Made by a program: the position numbers and the translations under genes
Assembly: GCA_965153455.1 (NCBI GenBank)
Contig: OZ234503.1
Span: forward strand, 682,001-746,000
DNA from: Sphagnum compactum
Lineage: Eukaryota > Bryophyta > Sphagnopsida > Sphagnales
Reading direction: 5' to 3'
DNA length: 64,000 bases
Part shown: piece after piece, positions 9,285-23,299 of the stretch
Layout of the letters: each line of letters opens with the position of its first letter
Numbering within the stretch: position 1 is the first letter of the stretch
The notes under the pieces: model-generated
The model's database searches: none
Seen by the model: only the letters and a program-made list of their open reading frames with translations
Told to the model about the DNA's origin: nothing

Positions 9285-12200
9285 ATGTCACAATCAGTAA
9301 ATCTTCTCCTTGTATTGGTTATCACAATTTCTATGTTGAAGGGAGGGAGCACCGTGAACATTCTGACGGCTGGGAATGCCCTTCAACAAAGCCAATATCT
9401 TAATAATGCAAACTATTATTTATTATTGCAAAATGATTGTAACTTGGTGTTGTACAATGGTTCTACTTTCATGAACAATCAAGCAATCTGGAGTACAAAT
9501 ACGAGCACCCAAGGAAATAATTCTTGCACACTCCAAGTGGACACGGGTGGCTTTTTGGCTATTTACAATGCATCTACCTCTGGTGATTTGTCACAGTGCT
9601 ATAACAAAACAGATATTACAACTTGTGTGCCTTGGGCTGGCCAAAACTATGCAACTGGTAAGGGACATCCATTCTTCGTAATGTTAACACAGGATGGCAC
9701 CCTTGAGGTTTATGACTTTAACAATGATGATCCAGGAGTGGACTTTTGGTTATACACCAATGGTAGTGCTAATAATGGTTCTGGACTATATCCTGACGAT
9801 GTATTCACTCCTGGTCAAATGTGGTCATCTCCTCCTAATAGTTTTGTGACACCACCAAGTTCTTTGAAGTTTTATGGGCCATATTGGGATTTTGTGAGAA
9901 GAGGACAAACTGTTAATGTGCCGTACATGCCGAAAGGGTATTACCTTTCTGAAGGCTCATTAAGCAATGGCCAGTATTATTTGACCATGCAGGATAATTG
10001 CACTTTGAATTTCAGTGGCTCAATTATAGGGCATTCATCCCCACCTGGAAATTCACACTGTGTACTTACATTGCAGCAAAATGGCACCCTTCAACTCCAA
10101 ACCAATGATACCCATGAATTTGTTTCCGATGTACACTCCGCCTCTGGGGCTGTTGATGTTGATTGGATTTTGTATTTGGATCAAAATGGAGTTTTGCATG
10201 TCCGAGACCTTCTAAATCCAACAATTGAGTTATGGAACAGTACCACTGGAACTGTTAAGAACTCCAAGAATAACCTTATAGGGATATTAGTTGGTGTCAT
10301 TGGTGGAGTTCTATTAATTGTCATCATTTCAGTGATCTGGTTATATTATGCACACGCAAGTAAGCAAAGGCTTAAATGGTCATATTCCACCAATATTTGG
10401 TTTTTGGCTAAGTGGATAAACAATCTCGATTGTGAATCTTGAATAAATCATGATGATTATTAAACTTTGAATTTTTGTGGGTAGGTGGCATGGACCCAAT
10501 TGAAAAGGAACTTCAAAGACGATTGCAGAAAAAAGGAGGCAAATGTCAAGCATTCACACTAGCCACGCTAAAGCAAGCAACAACTAATTTTGGGAAAAAA
10601 CTAGGTGTGGGTGGATTTGGTGAAGTGTTTTATGGCAAGTTGCCTGATGGGCAAGAAGTTGCAGTTAAAACTTTGTCAGCAAGTTCTCACCAAGGCAAAC
10701 AAGAGTTCTTGAATGAGGTAAGTTTTTACATTACAAATTTTGATTGAAAGGGAGATCAATAGTCTTTTATACATCAATGACCAATGTTAATTATGCTTAC
10801 TACCTTATTGTTTCATTTGTATATTTTTTTACAAATGTGGGCATATGGATCTTGTATGTACAGATTGAGCTCCTTTCCATGGTGCACCACAAAATCTGGT
10901 TTCACTTATTGGCTATTGCCTTGCACCAAACAATTATATGCTTGTATATGAATACATGAGTGGAGGCGACTTGCGAAATAGACTACATGGTAACTACAAT
11001 TTTAAAATTGTAAATTGAAAAGCACATGTAATTAGGGTTGATGGCAATTTTGGAGGCAGGACTGTGGCTGGTTACATTAATGCTAGATTGTTAAGTACCA
11101 TATTTATGTTATTGTTAAGTCACCACTATGTTAATTTTACTTGAAGTATGATGCTTAAATTATTAAATAAGGTTGTCCAAAGTGAGAATGAAACTACATT
11201 ATTTGGCTTAACTTAGAAAATAGTTGTTATGTACATTATTGAAAATTTCATCTCAAATGTAAATGTAATGTAGGCATTGAAGCATGCACATTGCAAAGCT
11301 CATTATTTATTTATTATCAAAGAATGTATTTAATATTTCATAGGCATCACACAAATGATGCAATATCAACATATTATCCATCAATTGTCTTTTTGCAGGT
11401 GAGAGTGCCATGGAAAAACCAATGACTTGGAGGCAAAGAACAACCATCATTTTGCAAGTTGCTGAAGGTAAATTTCCTAATAAATTTGCCATAAGGGGTA
11501 CTAAAAGGCAATATTTGGATAAATGCATGAAAGTTGTGTTGTGCACCTTGGACTATTATTTTGACATTCATCTCTTTGTTTTGTTCATTGTTCTACACAT
11601 GCACAAGACTTAAATGTTGTGGAATGTTTAGACTCATACTTATATTATCATCCTTGCTAAATGCTCACTTTTGTGTGGGGCTGGAGTAACTATGTGATAA
11701 ATGTGTCACACACACCTTTGATTTATATTTATGTTTGAATATCCTTTTTCTGTACTTTATTTTGGTGTAGGGATGGAATACTTACATGACAAATGTTCTC
11801 CTGCCATTATACATCGTGATGTCAAACCCAACAACATACTTCTCACAAGGAATATGATTGCCAAAGTGGCTGATTTTGGCCTTTCCAAATTGCATGTTAT
11901 GGAACAAGGAGATGCTAGCCATATCACCACTGTTGTGAAAGGAACTGCTGGTTATCTTGATCCTGAGTAAGGCTCTAAATGGAACCATATTATTATTGTT
12001 CATAATATTGTTGTTTGTTGATTGGCACTTGCAAATAAATAAAACTTAAGTTACAATAAATTTAACAAGTTTTTCACTTGACATGCAGATATCATCAATC
12101 TGGAAAGCTTACGAACAAAAGCGATGTGTATGCATTTGGAATTGTGATGATGGAGATTTTGACTGCTCAAAGTCATTTTGCTATTACACAGAAAGTGAGT

Positions 12201-12740
12201 AATAATAATTACTTTCCGTTGGAAAAGTTTTCTTTTCCCTTTGCATATACGAAAAAAAAAAATACCATTTGCAAGCTGACAATTGGCAATGTTTATATGT
12301 TTTAGGTATCTGAAGCTTGGAGATCCAAACATCTTAATGGATTGGCAGACCCAAATATGGATGGTAACTTTGAAAAACAAGAGTTTTCGGACCTTGTAAA
12401 ACTTTCCCTTTGGTGTGCAGAGATGGTAGGTAACGATAGACCATCCATGCCTCAAGTGGTGCAAGCCCTTCGAGATTGTCGCATTGGTCAAATGGAGTCT
12501 CAAGAATTCAGTCCTAAAAGTGATGTGAAACGCAATTCAATTCCAGATATTACCAAATTTGCATTTGGCCCTGACCATGAGAAAGACACAACTCACCCCT
12601 TTTTTTCAACCCCAACATCACTCTCTTCTTCCACAAGTCAATCAACAAACAATGGGGTGTCCAACCCTTTGCTTTCAAGTTCTTCAAACCCTAGAATGAT
12701 TGAAATTTCTGAAATCTTTTCCGATATCTTACCTAGATGA
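9285..12740 (+). CDS. Bulb-type lectin receptor-like Ser/Thr kinase; one base missing in exon 3
   Basis: A plasma-membrane receptor kinase in seven exons: 9285-10359, 10485-10717, 10864-10989, 11399-11467, 11771-11966, 12089-12194 and 12306-12740, all with GT-AG introns and matching phases. Residues 1-23 are a signal peptide. Residues 25-320 are a lectin-like ectodomain with the mannose-binding pattern [10 protein letters not shown] near 49-58 and weaker repeats later. Residues 331-354 cross the membrane. The kinase has a glycine loop (GVGGFGEV), AVK lysine 420, [18 protein letters not shown] and DPEYHQSGK, and is of the RD class. In exon 3 the conserved [12 protein letters not shown] motif is broken: the coding bases CAC AAA AT need one more A. 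Exons sum to 2,240 nt, one short of a full frame (746 aa if complete). As written, translation stops at 10957-10959 after about 467 residues. It is either a recent pseudogene or a homopolymer error. The ligand is unknown. Confidence 0.88.
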
Positions 12741-15700
12741 CTAAATCATGAACTATGCACTAAAGATTGTAGTATGTATGTAACCTCTTGTTTTTATCTT
12801 TTGATTTTGATTTTTACTTATGGACAAGCACTTGCTAACGAAATTTATACATTTTCCCCTTGTGGCTAAAAGTTTTGAACTTTCAAAGCCACAATAGTGG
12901 TTGATGAACTATCGTATATGAATAGTAAATTAACAAATGATATTTTGTTAATCTTTGAAATAATTATTATGAAATGGAGGGAGCTTACAAGTTACAAACA
13001 TTGTAATAGTTCAAGTTTTGAAGTTACAAGATGTCTATCACTCTCAATGGACCAAGATCATATCTCGGTGGACCTAACTAAATTGATTAGATATGGGTGT
13101 CATTTAGGGACATAGAACTACCATCTTTACAACACTAGTGGGTCCATTCATAGTAAAAGGAACTAAATCACTTGTTAATTGCAATAAAAATTGCACCTCT
13201 AATATTTTGAAAAATCATCAATAATTATATATAATGTATTATTTGTTCATATTTTGGAGTTTTGCTTGTTTATTCTTGAAATTGATGTCCTACAAATTTC
13301 AAGTCATTTCATCATGTTATTAAAATCTTTTGTCATACACAAAGCATTTGTTGATAGAATTTGTTTAAAGACTATAGAATTTGAACATGTTTTTTGTTAC
13401 TCAATTGTTCATCGAATGTTTTCAATTTTATTATGGGCTCTAATATGTCATAAGAAAGGGCACATGTGTTTGTATTTTCAAATGCACATGGGTAAAATCA
13501 TAGTCTAAAGAGCCACCCAAGTGAGGGGACACTCCTTAAAATTGCATTTTTGTATGTTTGAAAGATCACAAGGGAAGCATAATAGTTTGGATTGTCATAA
13601 ACGTTTTTTTGAATTTTTTCCATTAATTCAAAATTTTACATGCTCAAAGCTTGACACAAATCAAAAATGTTTTTGCATGTTCAAAGCACTCAAACTTTGA
13701 AAGTGGATAGTCCTTGTTTTTTTTCAAACTTCTTTTTGTTTTACCAAATGTGCACCATTCCTTTTGAAAATTGGAAAGGATTTTAACATTGATGATTAGA
13801 AGGGCAAAAGGATTTGAATTGATGAAAAAAAATTTATAACCCGTTTGAACCCATTTGGTTTAAAAGTGTTTTTGACATTAAAAATTATGGATTTTAAAAG
13901 TGTGGTTTTAACAAACATTATTCATATTTATGTGATAGAGGGCATGAATGCATAATATACATGATATAAAATCAATTTGTCGTCAAAATGTATTTATATT
14001 TAAAATGGGGTATCCGAAATACAAAATGTCAACTTATAAACCAATACAAGAATGACATCCTTGGCTCCTTTGACTGTGATTTCACCCACATGTATTGAAT
14101 CCTTTGAAAAAATGTTGTTAATTTTGATTCTAAACGTCCTTTAATGGTTAAAAATGTTCAAATTTGTAATCATGGTTCAAAACAAAAGTGTACATTTGAC
14201 TATAATTTAAGTCCTCATGCAAAAAATAATATTTTTTTATTATAATATGGGTCATGTTTGGTCACAATATTGATATTTAGTCCCAAAAATTACATTTAAA
14301 ATAATTTTTTGGTATTTAATAGATTAATCCATGCAAGACACGTGTAAAATGCAATCCTTGATAAGGATTCTGACCTTAACACCTATGACTCCTTTTACTG
14401 TGAATGGATCCTAGTGTTATCATCGTTGTAGAACAATTTTTTACATGTCTAACAACTTAATTATGAAGATGTCCTTAATAGTGATTTTTAACCACTAATT
14501 ATGTCTACAACAATGTTGGCCATGTGTTTGGTTTTCCTAATGACCATTGATTTTGGCTTGAGGAAGAACCACTAGTTCTAGTGATGGGCTAAAACAATTC
14601 TATGCAAATCAAGCCATTGGCCAAATCTCTTTGCTTCTCCATGGTCTCTTTTCATATGGATTATAAAATCAACAAAATAGTGTGAAGATTTCATGTATGA
14701 GTTAATTTAAAGGTATGTGAATTAGCAAATTTTCAAGCATCCATATTTTCCATAAACTAATATAGTGTCAAATTTTGTAATTTTGTGTTTATACGTAGAC
14801 TATCTTAAAACCTCCCTACCTACTTTAAGACCTGTTTAAGTGGCAAATTCAAATCAATGTTGGTTGGGTATTTACTTTCAGGCACACTAAGGGTCAAGGC
14901 ATTTTTTTAAAAATACATTTCTACAACCCATAAGGCTTAATAATAAAAAAAATTTAACAAAATTTATGCTTGGAAGAGGTCCATTTTATTTTCACACAAG
15001 GGCAAGGGTAATAGGTATGAAAAAGGTCGATGTTGATTAAACATGAACCTAAGCATGTACATTAAAGAATATAGCCATAATTCACATCATTTTCAAGCAA
15101 AAATACACATGTTTATGTCAAAGATGTTTGTGAATATACCCAAAACACATGTTTAAATCAAAGATGTGTATGAAAGTGAAAATGTCACAAACAACTTATA
15201 AAAAATGTTTTGATAACTTTTAACAAGATGTATTGTACATATTTTAATTCTACTTCAATAACATTGAAATTTGATATTAATTGACATCACACATGCAAAT
15301 ACAATTTTACATTTTGAACTATTGTGAAGCTCTAAAACATTTCAGGGTGCTTCACATTTTTTCTACCTTTACCCATTGTTAAAACATGTTATTTCTTACA
15401 ATTACGGAACCTACAACTAACAAATTACAAACACACAACACACAATTGAAGCATTATGCCCATTAGGTACCTGCAACTTACAAATCACAAAAACTCATAA
15501 CCAAAAAAATTGCAATTAAGTACCTCCTTTGTTATTTTTCACAAGATAAATTTCTTTTGCACAATTATCTTGAAATTTGCACCTTTCATCACCACAATAT
15601 GTTATTATTCTTCAAATAAATTGAAATATGCAATGAGATGTTCATTTTCTAAAACCATTCCATCTTCAACATCAAAGTATTCATCAATGGATTTTGGGTT

Positions 15701-17099
15701 CATGAACCCAAATCTAGGATCATCTAACTAGTTCTTCATAAGTAAACCTAGCTTAATATTTAGATTCTCAATTCCAATCCAATAACATTTCAAATTTATG
15801 ATGATGCCGATCATATTAAATCCTTTTAGTATCAATTTATGAACCAATAATGCTCATGACTTGGTGATTGAAATATGATAGATAAAATTTTTTTTGTTCA
15901 TGGTTTACTCACCAAATCAAAAGACTAAATGGATTAATAACCACTATAATCCTTCTAAAAAGAAACAAATTTGCTTTGAAGAACCCCAATGACCCAAATT
16001 CAATTAGTTCAACCACAATAGACCCAATGGGTTCAATAGTGATACAATTTGGTGTTAAGGCTTTATAAACAATCAATAAAATCAACAAAAAAACTTCACA
16101 ATAATATTCTACGACAATTTACATAGCTAGTTCATGGCCCACATAATCTTGAATGAATCGTAGGTGTTTAAAATGTGGGTCAAGCATAAAAACTAACATG
16201 TTGTGAGCAACACACTTCTAAAATGATGATGCACATGCTAGGAATGGCCTCAATACACCAATCATTTTTAATTTGCATTCAATGTCCAAGATGCATCATT
16301 CAAAGTCAACCAAATGTAAATAATCAAACTCCCATTGATTTTAACTGTAAAAAAAATTAACCTTGAGCAAAAAAGAACCCAAATTGAACCCTAAATAAAA
16401 ACCCACATACATACATTACCCCATTCATTGCAAAATTGGTGTTGCCCATTAAAATATGGTTATGGTAGCAATAATTGCATTAAACAATTTTTAATACCCT
16501 CAAGATTGATTCAAAACATATGATTGGGTGAACATTAAAGTTAGGGTTTTAACCATTTTCAATGCCATAGCCTTAGATGTCGACAAGGTAAAGTAGATAA
16601 AAAAAGTAGTCCACCCAAAGTCCAATTAAAAATGGAACAATTTTTTATATGGACACAAGAAAGTAGATTCAAAATATTTTGAAGTAAAAATATAAAACCA
16701 TAGGGCCATATATTTAGTTTATGGGAAGTTGGATACAAAATTTGAACAACTTTGGTATCATAAAAGTAGGTTGAAAGTACGTTTGAAATTAATTTGGTCA
16801 AAATGGTGTTCAAACCTACTTCATCTTAAAAATTGGATATATTTTGATTATAACAATCATAATTTGATAATACATAAGTATTTTTTAGGGCTCCACTAAG
16901 TTGAAATTTTTTTTAAATCAATATTTCATCTACATGTAACCCATTTTGTAACACAATGCCAAAACGTGTCTTTCATGACTTGGACATTTATGACTAATGT
17001 CCTAATATAGTCATGTAGTCATATATCCTTAGTCATATATTCTTACTCAAATTTGTGACTACATTGTAATTGCATTATGACTACATGATTAAATTAGGA
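12741..17099. other. AT-rich intergenic region
   Basis: No gene is supported over 4.3 kb. Short open frames here lack domains and biased composition. Positions 14583-14730 hold copy 2 of dispersed repeat C. Around 14050-14150 and 14350-14480 there are diverged direct copies of a motif like 'gactcctttgactgtgatt', spaced about 320 bp apart. Confidence 0.55.
14583..14730 (+). repeat. Dispersed repeat C, copy 2
   Basis: This is a direct, diverged copy of about 5515-5665, with shared blocks 'gggctaaaac', 'caagccattggccaaa', 'ttataaaatcaacaaa' and 'atgtatgagttaa'. Confidence 0.65.
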
Positions 17100-17109
17100 C
17101 TATTTTGTG

Positions 17110-17765
17110 ACTATATTCCAACTACATGACTAGCCTACATACATTAATAACCTACCTATGTTAATAGTTTAACTAGATGTTAGCTACCTACTAGCTATTA
17201 ATTAACTACCTATAAAGTAGCTAGTACCTATGGGTTAGTATTACCTATTATCTACCTACCTACTCTGTATAGTACATACCTATATACCTATGTACCTACC
17301 TACCTACCTAATAGGTAGTACATATGTATGTATGTCTGTACCTACCTACTATTTATTACTAAGTATGTACATACATACCTACTTACTAAATAAATAGTAT
17401 GTACCTACCTACATACCTATTACTTACTACTGAGTACCTACCTACTTACTAAATTGGTATTACATATGTACCTACTACTAAACACCTACCTACCTACTTG
17501 ACTACCTATTAAATAGGTCGTACATACTTACCTAACTACCTATTATTTACTACTAGATACCCACCCACCTACCTACATACTAAATAGGTAGTAGATATAT
17601 GTACCTATTACTAGGCACCTACCTACTAGGTAGGTAGTACATACATACCTACTTACTATTACCTCTAGGTATTACTTACCTATTATCTACCAAGTTAGGT
17701 ATTTACTAGGTTACTAGGTAGGTTTTAAGTTGTTAGGTAAGTATCTAGGTACTTAACTTATAAAG
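17110..17765. repeat. TACC/GGTA tetranucleotide array
   Basis: About 650 bp are dominated by 'ctacctac', 'tacctact' and their complement 'ggtaggta', mixed with 'tacatacat' blocks. Both orientations alternate (TACC mostly first, GGTAG blocks at 17302, 17578 and 17622-17740), so long parts can pair with each other. The array is degenerate, with short unrelated spacers. No ORF is present. Confidence 0.9.
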
Positions 17766-20519
17766 TAAGTTAGAAAAAATGCTTACTTTCAAGATGGGGT
17801 TTTTCATCATTTTAAACATAAAATGAAAGATTATTATCATGTTAATTATTGTAGCAAAAATAAATTATACTTTCAATACATTAAACAAAATTTCATGGCT
17901 ACCTGTAATTTTTTTTTAAAAGGAGCAGTGAACCATCTACTTTACCTTGCTTGCAACCTTGGGTAAATGCACACTATAGTGGACTTTTAGGGATGTAACA
18001 TTTTCCATTTTTTTTTGGGTTAGTCAAGTCTTTTTGTATATAATTCAAATGCATTTGATACATTTTAAAAAATTATGATGAAATAATGAAACTTATATTT
18101 TAATACTCCTAACTTTGAAAATTTTACACCAAAAAGATCAATATTTAATAGGGAAATGGACTTTACAATATAGGATATGTCAAATTTAATAGTCCAAATA
18201 ATGGTTTAAAAACTATGGATATGGATTTTTTTCTTTTAGTGGAAGTGGAGGACATGTTCAAAACTTTTGGGGGCCTTGCCTTACTTTGCAAGCTTATAAT
18301 ACTTAAGATGAAAAAATCAAATTATAAAAGGTTTTTTAAAAAAAAAATTTATTTATTTATTTATGAATCCAAATGAAATATGTCAAATTCATAAAATCAA
18401 TTTTAATAATTTAACCTTATTTTTTTCAAGACCCTATTAAGGTGTTTTAAAATGGTTTATATTAAGGGCTCATGAATTTGAATATGAAAATAAATGTTAA
18501 TTTCAATGTGATTTGAATGTTTTTATATGAAAATACACTAGATTTGGATTGCAAAAATGGACTTTCAACTGCTCATTTTGGTCCACTATAATGTGCTTTT
18601 ACCCACCCCCCCCCCCCCCCCCCCGCCCCCCTTTTTTCAAGAATAGAAATTGTGCTCTAGAAAGAAAATGTTTGCCTTGAATAGAAAAAGGTTTATGGCA
18701 TCCTTAAACTCAAGGTTTCTTTTATTAAAATCACCTTGGACACAAATTGAGTCTTGATAGGAGTTTTTCAATTTTCAAAAGAAAAGACTTGCATCTTTGC
18801 AAGCCTTAAACCATTTTTCCTTGCCCTTTCCACTTTTTAAAATCCAAATAAGCTCAGTAAGGAGCCCAAAAATAATTGTGAAACCTGACGCCCCCAAAAT
18901 CCTCCACAATAGTCATCAACAAATTCTCTCATGTGTGCCCAACAAAATCCTCAATACTTTCTTCATACTCAATGGACTTGTACATGGTGGCCTTCAAAGC
19001 TTGGAAGACATAGTCCCTCAAATTTCCATCCTTTGGCAATTTTGAAATAAGAAATGGAATGTAATTATTACCATGAGAAGGCCACCTAGGCATTGGGAGC
19101 ACGAATGTAAAAAGAAGAAAGAAGATAAGAAGGAAGATAACATTAGTGTTAATGTTGTAAAAAATGAAAAGTATTCAATCAATGTAGGACTTGTAATTAA
19201 TGCATTATGAAGAATTGCATGTTTTAGAAATCTGGTATGTAGATATGAAAGCCACTAAACACATGATGAAATAGAAGAGTTCGTTTGCCAACATAAGAAA
19301 AATTAAATTAAACACTTGGTTAATGACTATAATTAATAACTAGTAGTTGTAGGTTCATGGTCTTGGATCGATTAAGGTCATGGGTTTGGTCAAAGGACAT
19401 TGGCCTAAACATACAATGTGAAAAGTCTTGTACATTCATTTGTTCAAGAAAAAATTGTTCTTAATGGGGCTACTTGTTCATGAATCAAAACTAGCAATGC
19501 CAAAGTAATATTCTTGTAGAAGAGGCAAAACATATGTCTATTTAGTTTTCTTCATTAGGCTAAATAAAACATTGTGTGAAAAAAACTGTCTTGAGGGAAA
19601 ATGAATACAAGGACACAAATGTAATACTAAACACTTTGACCATACACTTTTCCATAAATTGTAAAGGCAAGTGGTTTTTGACGATTAAAAGTGCAAGGTC
19701 CTTCATAAACAAACATTTTCTGCTCCACATCATTTTTTTGAAAGGATCTTTTAGAGCAAAAAAATCTAAAATGGAAAAACTAAAGACATTTGCTCCTTTT
19801 TTTGCAAGTTGTCTATCTGAATTTCCTTTCATTGCATTGTTAACCTCTTCTTCAAAATTTTGAAAATTATTGAATGGTCTCCATCAACATGTTTGAGAAA
19901 ACAAGTTATTCCATTGGTCTTATAATATGATACTAAACCTTCCTTAGTTATTTTCTTGGATTTACAAAAAATGAAGATTTGGAATAACATAATATTCAAC
20001 ACATCATTTGAGGGGTTTCAAGTGAACTTTTGCATTTTAATTAACACAGTAAAAAGACCAACATAAAACATTTTTATTATGTGATTGTCATTTTTTTTCT
20101 TTGAAGATGCAATTGTTCCAAAATTTGTTTAATTTTATCTTTTGTAATTTGTAAATTTTCTTCATTCATTCCTACGATTTAGATTTTATTTGCAAACTTG
20201 GGTTTTCTTCAACTCCTTCCATTTCTTTTTCAATTTTAGTTTTACTTATGAATATTATTGCTTTTTCATTCTGATTTTCCCTTGACCTTCCCATTTTTCA
20301 CACAAGTGTTCTACAAGGCTGATGATGGAAAACATTCAAAGAAACAAATGTCATGCAAAAAATACCAAAGATATTGCTAATGTTATGCACACCTAAAAGA
20401 TTGTGGTATAAACATTTACAAGAAAAATAATATTTCAAAACAAATAATGGATTTGTAATTTATAATGTCACTTTAAAAAAGGTTATATTATAAACCCTAC
20501 ACAACAACCACAAAAGCAA
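17766..20519. other. AT-rich intergenic region with C homopolymer
   Basis: No gene is supported. Apart from the C run at 18606-18631, I see only AT-rich DNA. Open frames of 82-95 codons at 18797-19045 and 19560-19863 show no family features. Confidence 0.5.
18606..18631. repeat. Poly-C homopolymer
   Basis: There are 19 consecutive C, one G, then six C, followed by a T-run. The complementary G-run could form a quadruplex. Such a run is prone to length error in sequencing and to replication slippage. Confidence 0.9.
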
Positions 20520-21345
20520 AATAAACCATTAGTAACGGAAAAAGGAAAGAAAAGGATTTAAAGCAAAAAAAAAACCTAGAAAAAATAAACATAATAAAGA
20601 AAACAAACCATAAATAATGATTATAAAAAGGAAATTGAAACAAAAAATGTAAAAATATATATTAAAAAAGAACACAATTTTTTTTAAAAAACACATAGAA
20701 GAAAATAAATGTATAAATAATTTAAAGAAAGATAAAAGAATAAAAGAATAAATAAAAGATAAATAAAACATGGAAATAAAACACATAGAAAAAATAGAAA
20801 GAAAAAAAAGACAAAATAAAAAGAAAAGAAAAGAAATTACTAAGGAAAAAAAAACTAAAACAGAAGAAACATAGAAAAAAAACATGAAACATGAAAAGAA
20901 AAGAAAAAACACAGAAATATGGAAAAAAAACATATAAATAGAGAAAAGTAGTAAAAAAATAAAAGAAAAAAATAAGAACAAAAGAAAAGAAATAAAAAAC
21001 ACAAAAACAACAAAATAAAAAACAAAGAAAAGAAAGTGTAAGAAGTAGAAGAAAAACAAAAAGAAACTTATATTGTTGTTGCCTGGAAATCTACCTCCCA
21101 ACTCCTCCCACTTGCTGACCGAGGAATCCCCACCTAGATATTCAAATATGGAGCAATGTGAAGGAGAAATACACCAATATATTTTTTAAGAAACTTGAAA
21201 AGAGGGAAAGAAGAAGAATATGGAGAAGAGATAAGAACATTTCTTTTAGAAAAATTTGGGAGGAAAAAAAAAGAAAAAGAGGGAGAAGAAAGAAGAACAA
21301 CAAGAGAAAGAAAACCAAAAAAAAAATGCAAGAAACAAAGTGGGG
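20520..21345. repeat. Purine-rich (A/AG) tract
   Basis: The + strand is overwhelmingly A with G interspersed ('aaagaaaaga', 'gaagaaaaac') for about 800 bp. The complement is a polypyrimidine strand that stays open for 190 codons of Phe/Leu/Ser and has no domain, so it is not a gene. The tract could adopt triplex or other non-B DNA. Confidence 0.85.
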
Positions 21346-23290
21346 CTAGATCTATAGCCCCTTTATAAGTTCTTGATTTTAGGGTTGGAGGCAGCAGCTG
21401 CTCCCAGAACACTATGTGCCAGTTTTTTCCTTCAAATTGAAGCCCTAGCCCTCGAAAACCCTATTTTCATTTTTTTTCTCAAACTAATATTCTAGCTCCT
21501 ACCCTGTTGTGAGTTGTGATAGCCAGATCTGGGCAGGAATTTGATATCTTGCCTGAATTTCAAAATATTTGTTTACAAATCCATTCCAGATATTAACTGA
21601 TCAGATTTTACATTTTTGAGATCCGGGGGTTAAGAATCACTCCAAATATCGCTTTTGAAAAAGAGAGTTTTAAAGATGATATCTGGGGGGTATATTTGAG
21701 TCAGATATCTGAATTTTTCGGATATCCACCCAACACTGGTAACATGATATTTTGAAGATTTACAATGTGCACAGTTTGTTAGAACAGACTTTGTAGCATA
21801 TCAACAATCAAGGAGAACACATGTTAATTATCAACAAATGAGCAACACAAGGATGTAAGAAACAGTGACCGTGGTGTGTGGATGTGAACCTCTTGCATAT
21901 AGCTTTCTCCAGTTTAGTTGATGCACATGTAATCTCCAATTACTTTCTCAACTTTCTCTCTAGGGATCCATTGATTGCATTGCCCTTGTCTCTAATTTCT
22001 TCATCTTGTACTAGTGCTTAAGTTTTAGACTTTTAGTAGCATATAACAAAAAACTTTAGTTGCCAAATTTGTGGGGAATGGTTCGTAGAGACTAAAAGAA
22101 GCATAATCAAGTATGATCCTTAGGTATGCCAGGATGAACTTGAGTTTCAATACCTTAATGCTAAATTGCAATTGGTTGTGGTAACACATAGTCATAGATG
22201 GAGTGCTCGGAGGCAAATGAGTAGGGTCCGATCAAGAATAAGTTGATTGCATGTACATGATGATTTTTTTTTCCTTCAACATGTTCATGAATTGTTTGAA
22301 CAAAACAACTCCACCTTGGGTAGATACCATCAGCTAAGAGATAGTAATAGTGCGTACCATTCACAAAAAACATTTTTTGCATCCCCTTAAGAAAATCAGC
22401 ACTTTTGTGAAGCTGGTATCTGGTATGGAATCCTGAACTATTGCCTTCTTCAGTTATTATTCTATAGCAACTTATCTATGATATGTATATGCGATGGCAT
22501 TGTTTTGGTCTACACATTTGAATTTTTTATGTGTTGTGTTTTGAACTGAGCTGAGTTTTTTTAGTCAGACGTTGCCTTTTTCTGGGGCCTATGAAGCATT
22601 GGTGATATGGAAAAAGCCGATACATTATCATGCACTGCAATGTGGGACCTAGAGTAATCTGGATATTTCTGTGGCACTAGAGCTCATTGATCCAAATCAA
22701 AATGCTTCTGACATTTCTATGTTTGTGATAATGCAGCAATGTGAAATATGTTTACTTGACAATGAACATGCAAGTAACAGTTGAAAACTGTGCAAAAGGT
22801 GGAGACCAAGATGTTGTTTATGGCTGCCTTATAGATTAATTAATTATCCAGGCACCCCATCCATTCTTGATTCTAGGTTCTTCATTGGAATACAAGTATT
22901 TGGTTTTCTGTCTACCTTGTAAACCATCTTGTGTTAAGTTTGAGGACTGAAGGATTAGGTTGGTCTCCTCAGTCCTCTTAGATCACGAACAAGTAGACAT
23001 GGTATTTAGTTTTCTTTGGCTTCTCTTCTCCATAGGTCAGGTAATGTGCATTGCAGCTAGTAAAGCAGATGGTAACTCCCACCTTTTTGCTATATGGCCT
23101 CTCCATATATCTAGAGATTGCAGATCATGTTCACATAACATTACATACAACATAGGAATCCTGAGACTGCCTATAAGGTAGGGATACATGTGACAAAACT
23201 GGCTTGACATTGTAGGACCTAAAATACTTGAGCATTTCCTTTCACGTGCTCTACATGGAGGTCTGACCAACTGTACTTGTGGAGTGTGTC
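21346..23290. other. Intergenic region
   Basis: No gene is supported. Composition is more balanced than in the preceding 10 kb, which suggests former unique sequence. At about 21530-21730 several 'gatatct' and 'cagatat' motifs recur, perhaps a degraded short repeat. Confidence 0.4.
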
Positions 23291-23299
23291 CCTTGTCTT

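Noticed and set aside
20529-21101. 190-codon Phe/Leu/Ser frame on the - strand
   Set aside because: It reads a polypyrimidine strand. Stops (TAA, TAG, TGA) are rare there by composition alone, and the hydrophobic run is uniform with no boundaries.
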